A stretch of 15,686 nt of DNA from Candidatus Moranbacteria bacterium GW2011_GWE2_36_40 (lineage in GTDB: Bacteria; Patescibacteriota; Minisyncoccia; Moranbacterales; GWC2-37-73). Positions within the stretch are counted from its first letter, which is position 1, and every line of letters begins with the position of its first letter. Location: assembly GCA_000991645.1 (NCBI GenBank), contig LBRX01000021.1:1-15686 (forward strand), read 5' to 3'. Both the position numbers and the translations under genes were made by a program. The notes below the pieces were generated by a model that ran no database searches, was not told the DNA's origin, and worked only from the letters and a program-made list of their open reading frames with translations. Shown here in pieces: positions 5,937 to 12,585 of the stretch.

Positions 5937-7034
5937 ATGGCTAAAAAGCCTTTTATCCCACCACAATTGCCACCAAATCTTGATTACAGGACAATTTTCC
6001 CAAGCATAATCAAGGCTCGTGATATTGTGGCCAGATACGATGAAGCGGTAAAGCGATTACCAAATCCGGAAATTATCCAAAGAACCTTCGAAACAAAGGA
6101 GGCTGTTTTGAGTTCCAAGATTGAGGGTACGCAAGCAACACTGGATGAGGTTCTGATGTTTGATGCTGAAGAAATACAGTCACAAGAGAACGAAAGAGAA
6201 AAAGATTACAGGGAAATTTCAAATTATCGTATTGCTATAAAAAGCGGAAAAGATTTTTTGAAGAAGAGACCTCTATCGGAAAATCTTATAAAAGATCTGC
6301 ACAGAATCTTGTTGGATTCTGTCCGTGGTCAAAACAAGGCTCCCGGTGATTTTAGGAGGGTTCAAGTCTTTGTCGGTAAAAAAGGAACTTCAATTGAACA
6401 TGCTCGATTTATACCACCGTCTCCCGAAAACATTACTGGGTTATTTTCCAATTTTGAAAAATATATTCATTTGGAAGACGTGATTGATCCGCTTGTGCAA
6501 ATTGCAATCGGGCACTATCAATTCGAAGCAATTCACCCATTCATGGATGGCAATGGGAGAGTGGGCAGATTGTTGGTCCCATTGTTTCTTTATGAGAAAA
6601 AAATTACAGCATATCCCAATATTTATGTCAGTGAATTTTTAGAAGAAAATCGTGAAGAATATTATGATCTGTTAAATGCTGTCAGTGAAAAAGGAGACTG
6701 GCTGTCATGGATAAAATTTTTCCTGGAGGCTGTTCAAAAGCAAACAGAAATCACACTGCAACGTGTGGTGCAAATAGAGAAATTATATAAGGAATTGAAG
6801 GAGCAAATGCCTTTGATAAATTCGATTTACGCGAATTCTTTTTTGGATGCAATATTCACAAAGCCTCGCTTCACAGTCAAATCTATAAGAAAAATTGCAG
6901 GAGTCTCAAATAATCAAACACTGTATACGTTAATTGATAAATTTGTTGAGGCAAAAATCATAGTTGATGTGAGTCCTGAACGAGAGCGGAATAAAATCTA
7001 TGCTTTTTCAGGATTAACTAGGATAATAAAATAA
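5937..7034 (+). CDS. Fic-domain protein AMPylase with N-terminal inhibitory motif and C-terminal wHTH
   Basis: Fic enzymes transfer AMP (sometimes other nucleotide parts) from a nucleotide to hydroxyl groups of target proteins. The catalytic loop is complete: H200-PFMDGNGRVGR-211, matching HxFx(D/E)GNGRxxR. The N-terminal Fic_N region contains SSKIEG (59-64), fitting the (S/T)xxxE(G/N) inhibitory helix, with E63 expected to block productive ATP binding as in class II Fic proteins. Residues about 305-365 (KPRFTVKSIRKIAGVSNNQTLYTLIDKFVEAKIIV) look like a winged helix-turn-helix, common at the C-terminus of such proteins and consistent with autoregulation at the operator array upstream. At 365 residues it is of typical length and appears intact. 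A zinc-ribbon gene follows after 9 bp. No Shine-Dalgarno sequence is seen; the start context is A-rich. Confidence 0.93.
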   Translation: MAKKPFIPPQLPPNLDYRTIFPSIIKARDIVARYDEAVKRLPNPEIIQRTFETKEAVLSSKIEGTQATLDEVLMFDAEEIQSQENEREKDYREISNYRIAIKSGKDFLKKRPLSENLIKDLHRILLDSVRGQNKAPGDFRRVQVFVGKKGTSIEHARFIPPSPENITGLFSNFEKYIHLEDVIDPLVQIAIGHYQFEAIHPFMDGNGRVGRLLVPLFLYEKKITAYPNIYVSEFLEENREEYYDLLNAVSEKGDWLSWIKFFLEAVQKQTEITLQRVVQIEKLYKELKEQMPLINSIYANSFLDAIFTKPRFTVKSIRKIAGVSNNQTLYTLIDKFVEAKIIVDVSPERERNKIYAFSGLTRIIK

Positions 7035-7043
7035 CATAAAAAC

Positions 7044-7232
7044 ATGGAAAACGAAAAATGCAAAAAGTGTGGAAGTCAAAATATTATCATGGTGGAATAT
7101 GAGCCAGGACATCCTGAATATTATGACGGCGTGAGTGAAATTGTTTGCAATGATTGTGGCGCACGTTTTGGCCGTTGGTCTGGCAAAGAATTGAAAGATG
7201 GGGAGGCTGAAAAAAGGGGAGGTAGAAAATAG
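7044..7232 (+). CDS. Small zinc-ribbon protein
   Basis: This 62-residue protein has two CxxC knuckles, C6-x2-C9 and C35-x2-C38, each followed by Gly. This is the classic zinc-ribbon spacing, and one structural zinc is expected. The C-terminal tail is lysine-, arginine- and glycine-rich, as in small nucleic-acid-binding ribbons, but no specific partner can be named. It begins 9 bp after fic and is probably co-transcribed with it, which makes a link to Fic regulation or targeting possible but unproven. Confidence 0.7.
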   Translation: MENEKCKKCGSQNIIMVEYEPGHPEYYDGVSEIVCNDCGARFGRWSGKELKDGEAEKRGGRK

Positions 7233-7242
7233 ATGATTCCAT

Positions 7243-7262
7243 TTTATGCTCTTGTGCATAAA
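7243..7262. other. Perfect 7-bp stem-loop after the zinc-ribbon gene
   Basis: TTTATGC (7243-7249) and GCATAAA (7256-7262) are exact complements around TCTTGT. It lies 10 bp after the zinc-ribbon stop codon. It is AT-rich and has no T-run, so it is at best a weak terminator or an mRNA 3'-end structure between the fic unit and the next operon. Confidence 0.3.
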
Positions 7263-7289
7263 TAGTGTTTAAATCAAGCAAAATTACGA

Positions 7290-7318
7290 TTGATTTTGAG
7301 TTTTAAGTATGAGATAAT
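7290..7318 (+). promoter_or_regulatory. Promoter of the six-gene protease/membrane/type III RM operon
   Basis: TTGATT (7290-7295), a 17-bp spacer and GATAAT (7313-7318) preceded by TGA form an extended -10 promoter. Transcription would begin near 7325 and the first start codon is at 7346, a leader of about 20 nt. It is the only good promoter I see ahead of genes that then run to 14952 with almost no gaps. Confidence 0.65.
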
Positions 7319-7345
7319 GAAAAAGTAAGATTAATAAAATTATCT

Positions 7346-8371
7346 ATGAATACTCAAGAAATTATAAAAAAAATTGAAGAATTGAGAGGTTCAAAGGTTG
7401 TGACCTATGCAACAAGTGATCGACAGGGTCCAGTTAATGCCCGCGTGGCGATGGATATCATCCCGATTATCAGCAGTCATCTGCGCAAGATTGGAAAGCA
7501 GGAAAAAATTGATCTTGTTTTGTATAGTGCAGGGGGCGACACCATGGTGCCATGGAGGTTGGTTTCAATGATTCGCGAATACTGTGATCAATTTTCGGTA
7601 ATTATTCCATACAAGGCTCATAGTGCAGCTACAATGATTTCACTTGGCGCTGATGAAATTGTGATGAGTGACATGTCTGAACTTTCCCCAATCGATCCTT
7701 CAACTGCCAATGTTTTCAATCCTATTGATCCACAAAATCCACAAAACAGAATTCCGATTTCAGTTGAAGAAGTGATGAGTTATTTTGATTTGGCAAAAAA
7801 CAAATTTGGAATAAAGAGTGATGAGGAGCTGACAAAAATTTTCAACAAGTTTGTTGAAAGCACGCCATCAATTCATCCATTGGCACTGGGAAACGTGAAT
7901 CGTACGCATAATCTGATAAAGATTCTTGCAAAGCGATTGCTTAAAAGTCATAAGGAATCAATGAAAGATGACGAGGTGGAAAAAGTCATTGAATTTCTTA
8001 CGGAAAAACTTTATTCTCATCAATACTATATTGGTAGAAAAGAAGCCAAGGAAGATCTTGGTATAAAATCAGTGGTTTTTGCGGACAAGGATCTTTCCGA
8101 TTTGATGACTGATGTTTATGAGGAATATAACAATGAAATGAATATGACTGAAATGTGGAATCCTGAAACAGAAATTGGAGAAGGCAATCAAATTACCAAA
8201 AAAGAATACAAAATCGCTTTTGTTGAAAATGCAGAGTCGGGCAATTCATTTGGAATTAATATGGAATTTAAGCGTGTCCAGCAAAACATCGCACAACAAA
8301 CCCCACAAGGAATAATTAATATTCCACAGGAGCAGATTGTATGGAGGGTGCTTGGGCAAGGGTGGAAATAA
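7346..8371 (+). CDS. SDH-family Clp-fold serine proteinase
   Basis: This 341-residue protein has the Clp/crotonase fold of the SDH proteinase family (serine dehydrogenase proteinase, related to SppA and ClpP). The oxyanion loop is LYSAGGDT (59-66), where ClpP has SPGG. The nucleophile is probably S93 in KAHSAATMISLGADEIVMS, matching the GxSAA-type elbow. SELSPIDP (111-118) follows, with D117 a possible acidic partner. There is no signal peptide or membrane segment and no ATPase domain, so it is a cytoplasmic peptidase that would need a partner or act on unfolded substrates. The C-terminal 150 residues are helical and then variable. It is the first gene of the operon, 3 bp from the next. Substrate unknown; the context with a type III RM system suggests a defence role. 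Confidence 0.8.
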   Translation: MNTQEIIKKIEELRGSKVVTYATSDRQGPVNARVAMDIIPIISSHLRKIGKQEKIDLVLYSAGGDTMVPWRLVSMIREYCDQFSVIIPYKAHSAATMISLGADEIVMSDMSELSPIDPSTANVFNPIDPQNPQNRIPISVEEVMSYFDLAKNKFGIKSDEELTKIFNKFVESTPSIHPLALGNVNRTHNLIKILAKRLLKSHKESMKDDEVEKVIEFLTEKLYSHQYYIGRKEAKEDLGIKSVVFADKDLSDLMTDVYEEYNNEMNMTEMWNPETEIGEGNQITKKEYKIAFVENAESGNSFGINMEFKRVQQNIAQQTPQGIINIPQEQIVWRVLGQGWK

Positions 8372-8374
8372 AAT

Positions 8375-8992
8375 ATGAAAATTTTTTCAAAAGAAAATTA
8401 TATTTTTTCAATGATGATAACTTTTTTATTGGGAATTTTTGTGACTCTACTAATGCAAAAATCCCAATTTTTTAGTGCCCTGTCGAATTTAGTAAAGCAA
8501 AACATGAGTATTATCGCTGTTCTGATTTCTCCCTTAATAGCTCTTTGGGTTGGTGACATGATGAGAAAAAGAACAGAAAAACACAAAGAGGAAATTGAGG
8601 TTTTAAAAAATCTTATTTCATATAGACATCACAAGGGATCACCTGAATTTTTAAGTGCGCTTAATAGAATTGAATTGATTTTTGATAAAAATGAAAAAAT
8701 CAAACAACAGGTAAAAGAATTGTGGCGTTCTTATACGAATAAAGAAAATTTACTTGTTTCAAAACAAAAAGAAGTCGAGTTAGTTTATGAAATTTGTAAG
8801 TATAAAGGTTATGATGTTTCAGAATTTGAAATTGATAATTTTTTTGTATCAGATGGACCGCCGGTAGGAGCGCCCACAATAAATATTATTCAGAATCCAA
8901 CAACTCAACAAAATCATAATTCAACAGCTAGTGTTTCAAGTAACAATAAGACTAATTCAATTACATCATCTTCGACAACTTTAAACCTATAA
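8375..8992 (+). CDS. Two-helix membrane protein with DUF6680-like domain
   Basis: This 205-residue protein has two predicted membrane helices at about 9-27 and 44-60. A cytoplasmic helical region from 62 to about 150 follows. Its stretch RHHKGSPEFLSALNRIELIFDKNEKIKQQVKELWRSY (85-120) resembles the DUF6680 family by my reading. That family is of unknown function. The last 45 residues are low-complexity Ser/Thr/Asn/Gln (for example SSNNKTNSITSSSTT) and are probably disordered. The gene begins 3 bp after the proteinase stop codon and is followed after 11 bp by an unrecognised gene, so it is almost certainly co-transcribed. Function not known; it may act as the membrane anchor or effector of the operon. 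Confidence 0.7.
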   Translation: MKIFSKENYIFSMMITFLLGIFVTLLMQKSQFFSALSNLVKQNMSIIAVLISPLIALWVGDMMRKRTEKHKEEIEVLKNLISYRHHKGSPEFLSALNRIELIFDKNEKIKQQVKELWRSYTNKENLLVSKQKEVELVYEICKYKGYDVSEFEIDNFFVSDGPPVGAPTINIIQNPTTQQNHNSTASVSSNNKTNSITSSSTTLNL

Positions 8993-9003
8993 AGTAACTA
9001 CTT

Positions 9004-9696
9004 ATGGAAACAAAAATAAAACAAATTCAAGCTGCTGTCTTTATAAGGAATTTTAATATATCAAATGATCTCGAAAGAGCTAGTTTGTTAACTGAAATAA
9101 ATCAGCATGCAAATATTATTTTCAATGGACCGCCAACACAGTTGCCGATTCCTAATAACGCCCCACCTGAATTTCCCAGGTTCATATTAAATAGCGCAGA
9201 TGGAAAATTTAGTTGCCAGATTGCTCTTTCTAGGGTAGATATTTTTTATAAGATTCCCGATGTCCATACTGAAGATTTTGAACAATTATTGAACACACAA
9301 AAAAACAATACTGAAAATATCTTCAATTTTTTAGTAAGCAAGGGAGTGATTGTTGATCGCATTGGCTTTATTGCTGCTGCTGAAAAAATACTAACACCAG
9401 GAGAGGGTAATAGTATCGATTATTTAAGAAATAATTTTATTCGAGAAGGTAGATTTGGTAGCCCTAAAGAATTATTGTTTAATTATAATCATTCTGGAAG
9501 ATCAGAAAATTTTGAAATGAATAATCTGATCAGTATTAATGCGAAAGAAAATGCAAGCATAGTATTGCAAACCGATGTTAATACTATAGCTGAAGGAATG
9601 AGTGGTAACAATTTTAATTTAGAAAATTTTAATGAAATTGTTAATTATGCAATCGGAGAAACTCAGATATTTATGAATAATTTTCCGAATATATAA
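9004..9696 (+). CDS. Unrecognised soluble protein in the operon (TIGR04255-like pattern possible)
   Basis: I do not firmly recognise this 230-residue protein. It has no membrane segment or signal peptide. Visible parts are an N-terminal alpha/beta stretch (KIKQIQAAVFIRNF), a Pro-rich linker (NGPPTQLPIPNNAPPEFP, 41-58), and strands SADGKFSCQIALSRVDIFYKI. The C-terminal half ends with ASIVLQTDVNTI and a long helix with LENFNEIVNYAIGETQIFMNNF. This order, a strand pair with residues like DGKFxxQIALSRVDIFY followed by a late beta strand and an interface helix, reminds me of the sporadic TIGR04255 family, but that is a weak resemblance and not an assignment. Gaps of 11 and 3 bp tie it to its neighbours. 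It may be a sensor or an adaptor. Confidence 0.65.
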   Translation: METKIKQIQAAVFIRNFNISNDLERASLLTEINQHANIIFNGPPTQLPIPNNAPPEFPRFILNSADGKFSCQIALSRVDIFYKIPDVHTEDFEQLLNTQKNNTENIFNFLVSKGVIVDRIGFIAAAEKILTPGEGNSIDYLRNNFIREGRFGSPKELLFNYNHSGRSENFEMNNLISINAKENASIVLQTDVNTIAEGMSGNNFNLENFNEIVNYAIGETQIFMNNFPNI

Positions 9697-9699
9697 AAT

Positions 9700-10506
9700 A
9701 TGGATAGTAACAAATCAAATAATACCACTCTCGATTATTATTTAAAAGATGCTAGCGCCACTCGTGAAGAACGTAAAGATGGGTCATCTTCTTTAGGTGA
9801 AATTGCTGAAAAATATAAGGCTGAGTTACTTGGTAAGCAAATCGCAGACGATTTTAGAAAACAGCAGGTAGAAATAAATAAAAGGAATAAAGAATTTCAG
9901 GAAAAGTACCTGGAGAATTTTAAAAATCAATATCAGGATGATATTGATAAGAAAACTAAAGATCTTGAGGATAAAATTGAGAATAGCAAACTTTCAGTTA
10001 TTGAAACACTAGGAATGTTTATTGCTTTGTTCACATTTATTTCAGTTGATTTCCAGGTTTTTAAATCATATAGAGATCCAGTTGCTATTAGCGCTCTAAC
10101 GATGATTTTAATTGGTGCAATTTTTTTGTTTATTGTGGTGTTTGATTATTTTATTTTGCAAGCTCGTAAGGTTAGAAAAACTGAGGAAAATGCAATTACT
10201 AAAAAATATGTTGAAGATGGAAGAGTCAGTCTTGTAAGAAAAATTATATTTTGCGTCAGTCTGGTATTGATATTTCTAGGAGTCTTTATGTTCTCCAAAA
10301 CCACCACCGAAGAAATAAGTGCTAATAATAATGAAATAAAAAAAGAAGTTTTGACTTCAGTGCAGACTGATTTGGATAACCAAAAAAGTGAACTAGAAAA
10401 AATAAACAAGGACAATGGTGTGCTTATAAAGGATACTAATAGTAGTATTTTGGAAATTAAAAAATGTATCAAAAACTTCGGGTTTACTTATAAATGTTTT
10501 GAATGA
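9700..10506 (+). CDS. Coiled-coil protein with three membrane helices
   Basis: I do not recognise a family for this 268-residue protein. Residues 1-30 are polar. Residues 35-98 are highly charged and helical, with coiled-coil character (KQQVEINKRNKEFQEKYLENF). Three membrane helices follow at about 100-118 (IETLGMFIALFTFISV), 129-153 and 180-198. A second charged helix at 205-258 (EISANNNEIKKEV through SELEKINKDN) again suggests a coiled coil. The plan of long cytoplasmic helices around a small membrane module resembles membrane effectors of several defence systems, which oligomerise and damage the membrane, but this is structural analogy only. Its TGA stop overlaps the mod start codon as ATGA (10503-10506), so translation of mod is probably coupled to it. 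Confidence 0.7.
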   Translation: MDSNKSNNTTLDYYLKDASATREERKDGSSSLGEIAEKYKAELLGKQIADDFRKQQVEINKRNKEFQEKYLENFKNQYQDDIDKKTKDLEDKIENSKLSVIETLGMFIALFTFISVDFQVFKSYRDPVAISALTMILIGAIFLFIVVFDYFILQARKVRKTEENAITKKYVEDGRVSLVRKIIFCVSLVLIFLGVFMFSKTTTEEISANNNEIKKEVLTSVQTDLDNQKSELEKINKDNGVLIKDTNSSILEIKKCIKNFGFTYKCFE

Positions 10507-12581
10507 ATATAAAAATGCATAATAAATACTCGAATTTATCAAAAGAAGAACTGCTGAAACTTATTGAAAAGCAGGAGGCCGAGTTGAAGTCCAAGAAATA
10601 TGGGCTGGTTTGGGATTCAGAAAGAGAGCCTGAACAGGTTGTTTTGGATTGTGAAAATAATCTTCCAGTTTTGAAAAGAGTTAAGGGGAAAGAAATAAAA
10701 ACCGATGATGGTGAGGACAATATCTTGATTGAAGGTGACAACTATCATGCTTTGACGGTTTTGAATTATACTCACAAAGAAAAAATTGATGTTATTTACA
10801 TTGATCCACCTTATAATACTGGCAATAAGGATTTTATATATAACGACAGATTTGTCGACAAGGAAGATGGATATAGGCACAGCAAATGGTTGAATTTCAT
10901 GGAGAAAAGATTGAATATTGCAAAAAATTTGTTAAAGGAAGCAGGTGTCATTTTTATTTCAATTGATGATAATGAACAGTCACAGTTAAAAATGCTTTGC
11001 GATAAGGTTTTTGGTGAAGATAATTTTATAGCAAACTTAATTTGGAAGAAAAAACAAGGTGGCGGAAACGATTCTAAAAATTTTGTAATCGAACATGAGT
11101 ATATCTTGGTTTATTCTAAAAATATTTCAAATGTAAAAATAAATTTGGATAAAAATTATGAATTAAGCGATTCTTTGTATCCGTTTAATGATGAAATGGG
11201 AGAGTATGGCTTGGTAACTTTGGATAAAACTTCTATAAGATTTAGTCAGAGCCTAGTTTTTGAAATTAAGGATTCAGATGGTAATATATATTTACCCAGA
11301 AAAGTAGGAGGTAAGCAGTCTTGTTGGAGGTGGGGAAGGAAAAAGGTTGAAAATGAGTATTCCAATCTCGTTTTTAAAAAAGGCAAGGTTTATACAAAAT
11401 ATCGAAGACCAGAAGGGGTTACATCTAAAAGTCTACTTATGGATTCTCGTTTCGGTAGAACTGAAACAGGGAAGGAACTTTTAAAGCAAATTTTTAATAA
11501 GGAAGAATTTTCTTACCCAAAACCAATGGAACTCATAAGACATTTTTTGAGTATAACAACAAACAGTGAATCTGTAGTTTTAGATTTTATGGCTGGTTCT
11601 GGAACAACTGGTCATGCTGTACTAGGATTAAATAAGGAGGATGGTGGAAATCGTAAATTTATTCTTTGTACAAATAATGATCTTAATGGGTTAAAAAAGG
11701 AGTTATTAGAAAAAGGTACTAGCGAAAAAGAGATGGAAAAATTTGGAATTTGTCAGCGCGTAACTTTTCCGCGATTGGAAAAAGTAATCAATGGATATAA
11801 AAATCCAAAAGGTGATAAAATCGAAGGACTTGGTGGTAATCTTCAATATTTTAAAACCTCCTTAATTAAGAAGGCGAAAAATAGAGATCAAGTTGTGGTT
11901 GATTTGACTCAAAAATGCACTGAAATGCTTTGTATTAGAGAAAATATTTTCAATCTTGATATTGAAAAAGAAGATTATAAAATATTTTCTTCCAATAAGC
12001 GAGATAAGTTTCTTTGCGTCTATTATAATTTTCTGGATGATAGTTTTGCTGATTTTTTAAAAGAGATAGGAAAACTTAATGGAAAAAAGAAAATATATAT
12101 TTTCTCGATAGATGGAAAAGTTGATCCGAGTTTGTTTGCAAACGTGGCTGATTTTGAGATCGAAGAAATACCCCAAAAAATATTGGATATATATAAACAA
12201 TTAGTGAAGATGAATATTCCTGTGAAAGTCGACATGATTTTTGCTGATTTCGACAAGGCAAAAGTTAAAATTTTTACAGAAAAGGAAAAAGACGAAGGAG
12301 CAAGGATTCTGCGCATAGTCTTGGAAAAATTAATGCAAAGAATCGCACAAGACAGTGGCATAAATATTTTGAAAAATAATTCAAAAGAAGAAAAATGTGC
12401 AATTTTAAATGACAAGCTGAAAAATGAAAACATTTTTTCCAAAGTGGATTGGCAGGAAAACAAAACATATCTTGTAATCGGAAATCATGCTTCACATGGC
12501 GAATATGGCGAATATGACTTGAAAAATATTGAAAACTTTTACAGACATATTCAGAAATTAATTGATAGTTTTAATATTTAA
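10503..12581 (+). CDS. mod: Type III restriction-modification methyltransferase (Mod subunit)
   Basis: This 692-residue protein is a beta-class amino-methyltransferase: the catalytic motif IV DPPY (101-104, in IDVIYIDPPYNTG) comes before the SAM-binding motif I DFMAGSGT (361-368, in VLDFMAGSGTTGHA). This order and DPPY indicate N6-adenine methylation. The segment between them, about residues 180-340, would hold the target-recognition domain. Type III Mod alone methylates one strand of its site and also gives Res its specificity. The roughly 120 residues at the C-terminus (after about 575) are helical and I cannot assign them. The start at 10503 overlaps the preceding stop as ATGA; an ATG at 10515 is an alternative. 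No Shine-Dalgarno sequence or simple repeat typical of phase-variable mod genes is seen. res follows after 4 bp. Confidence 0.93.
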   Translation: MNIKMHNKYSNLSKEELLKLIEKQEAELKSKKYGLVWDSEREPEQVVLDCENNLPVLKRVKGKEIKTDDGEDNILIEGDNYHALTVLNYTHKEKIDVIYIDPPYNTGNKDFIYNDRFVDKEDGYRHSKWLNFMEKRLNIAKNLLKEAGVIFISIDDNEQSQLKMLCDKVFGEDNFIANLIWKKKQGGGNDSKNFVIEHEYILVYSKNISNVKINLDKNYELSDSLYPFNDEMGEYGLVTLDKTSIRFSQSLVFEIKDSDGNIYLPRKVGGKQSCWRWGRKKVENEYSNLVFKKGKVYTKYRRPEGVTSKSLLMDSRFGRTETGKELLKQIFNKEEFSYPKPMELIRHFLSITTNSESVVLDFMAGSGTTGHAVLGLNKEDGGNRKFILCTNNDLNGLKKELLEKGTSEKEMEKFGICQRVTFPRLEKVINGYKNPKGDKIEGLGGNLQYFKTSLIKKAKNRDQVVVDLTQKCTEMLCIRENIFNLDIEKEDYKIFSSNKRDKFLCVYYNFLDDSFADFLKEIGKLNGKKKIYIFSIDGKVDPSLFANVADFEIEEIPQKILDIYKQLVKMNIPVKVDMIFADFDKAKVKIFTEKEKDEGARILRIVLEKLMQRIAQDSGINILKNNSKEEKCAILNDKLKNENIFSKVDWQENKTYLVIGNHASHGEYGEYDLKNIENFYRHIQKLIDSFNI

Positions 12582-12585
12582 TAGT

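Noticed and set aside
10503..11000. Simple-sequence repeat for phase variation of mod
   Set aside because: No tandem tetra- or pentanucleotide run or long homopolymer is present in the 5' part of mod; only ordinary A-runs of an AT-rich genome.
12562..12585. TTG start for res at 12562
   Set aside because: It overlaps the end of mod and adds MIVLIFNS before a normal Res N-terminus beginning MATKQLRQYQ.
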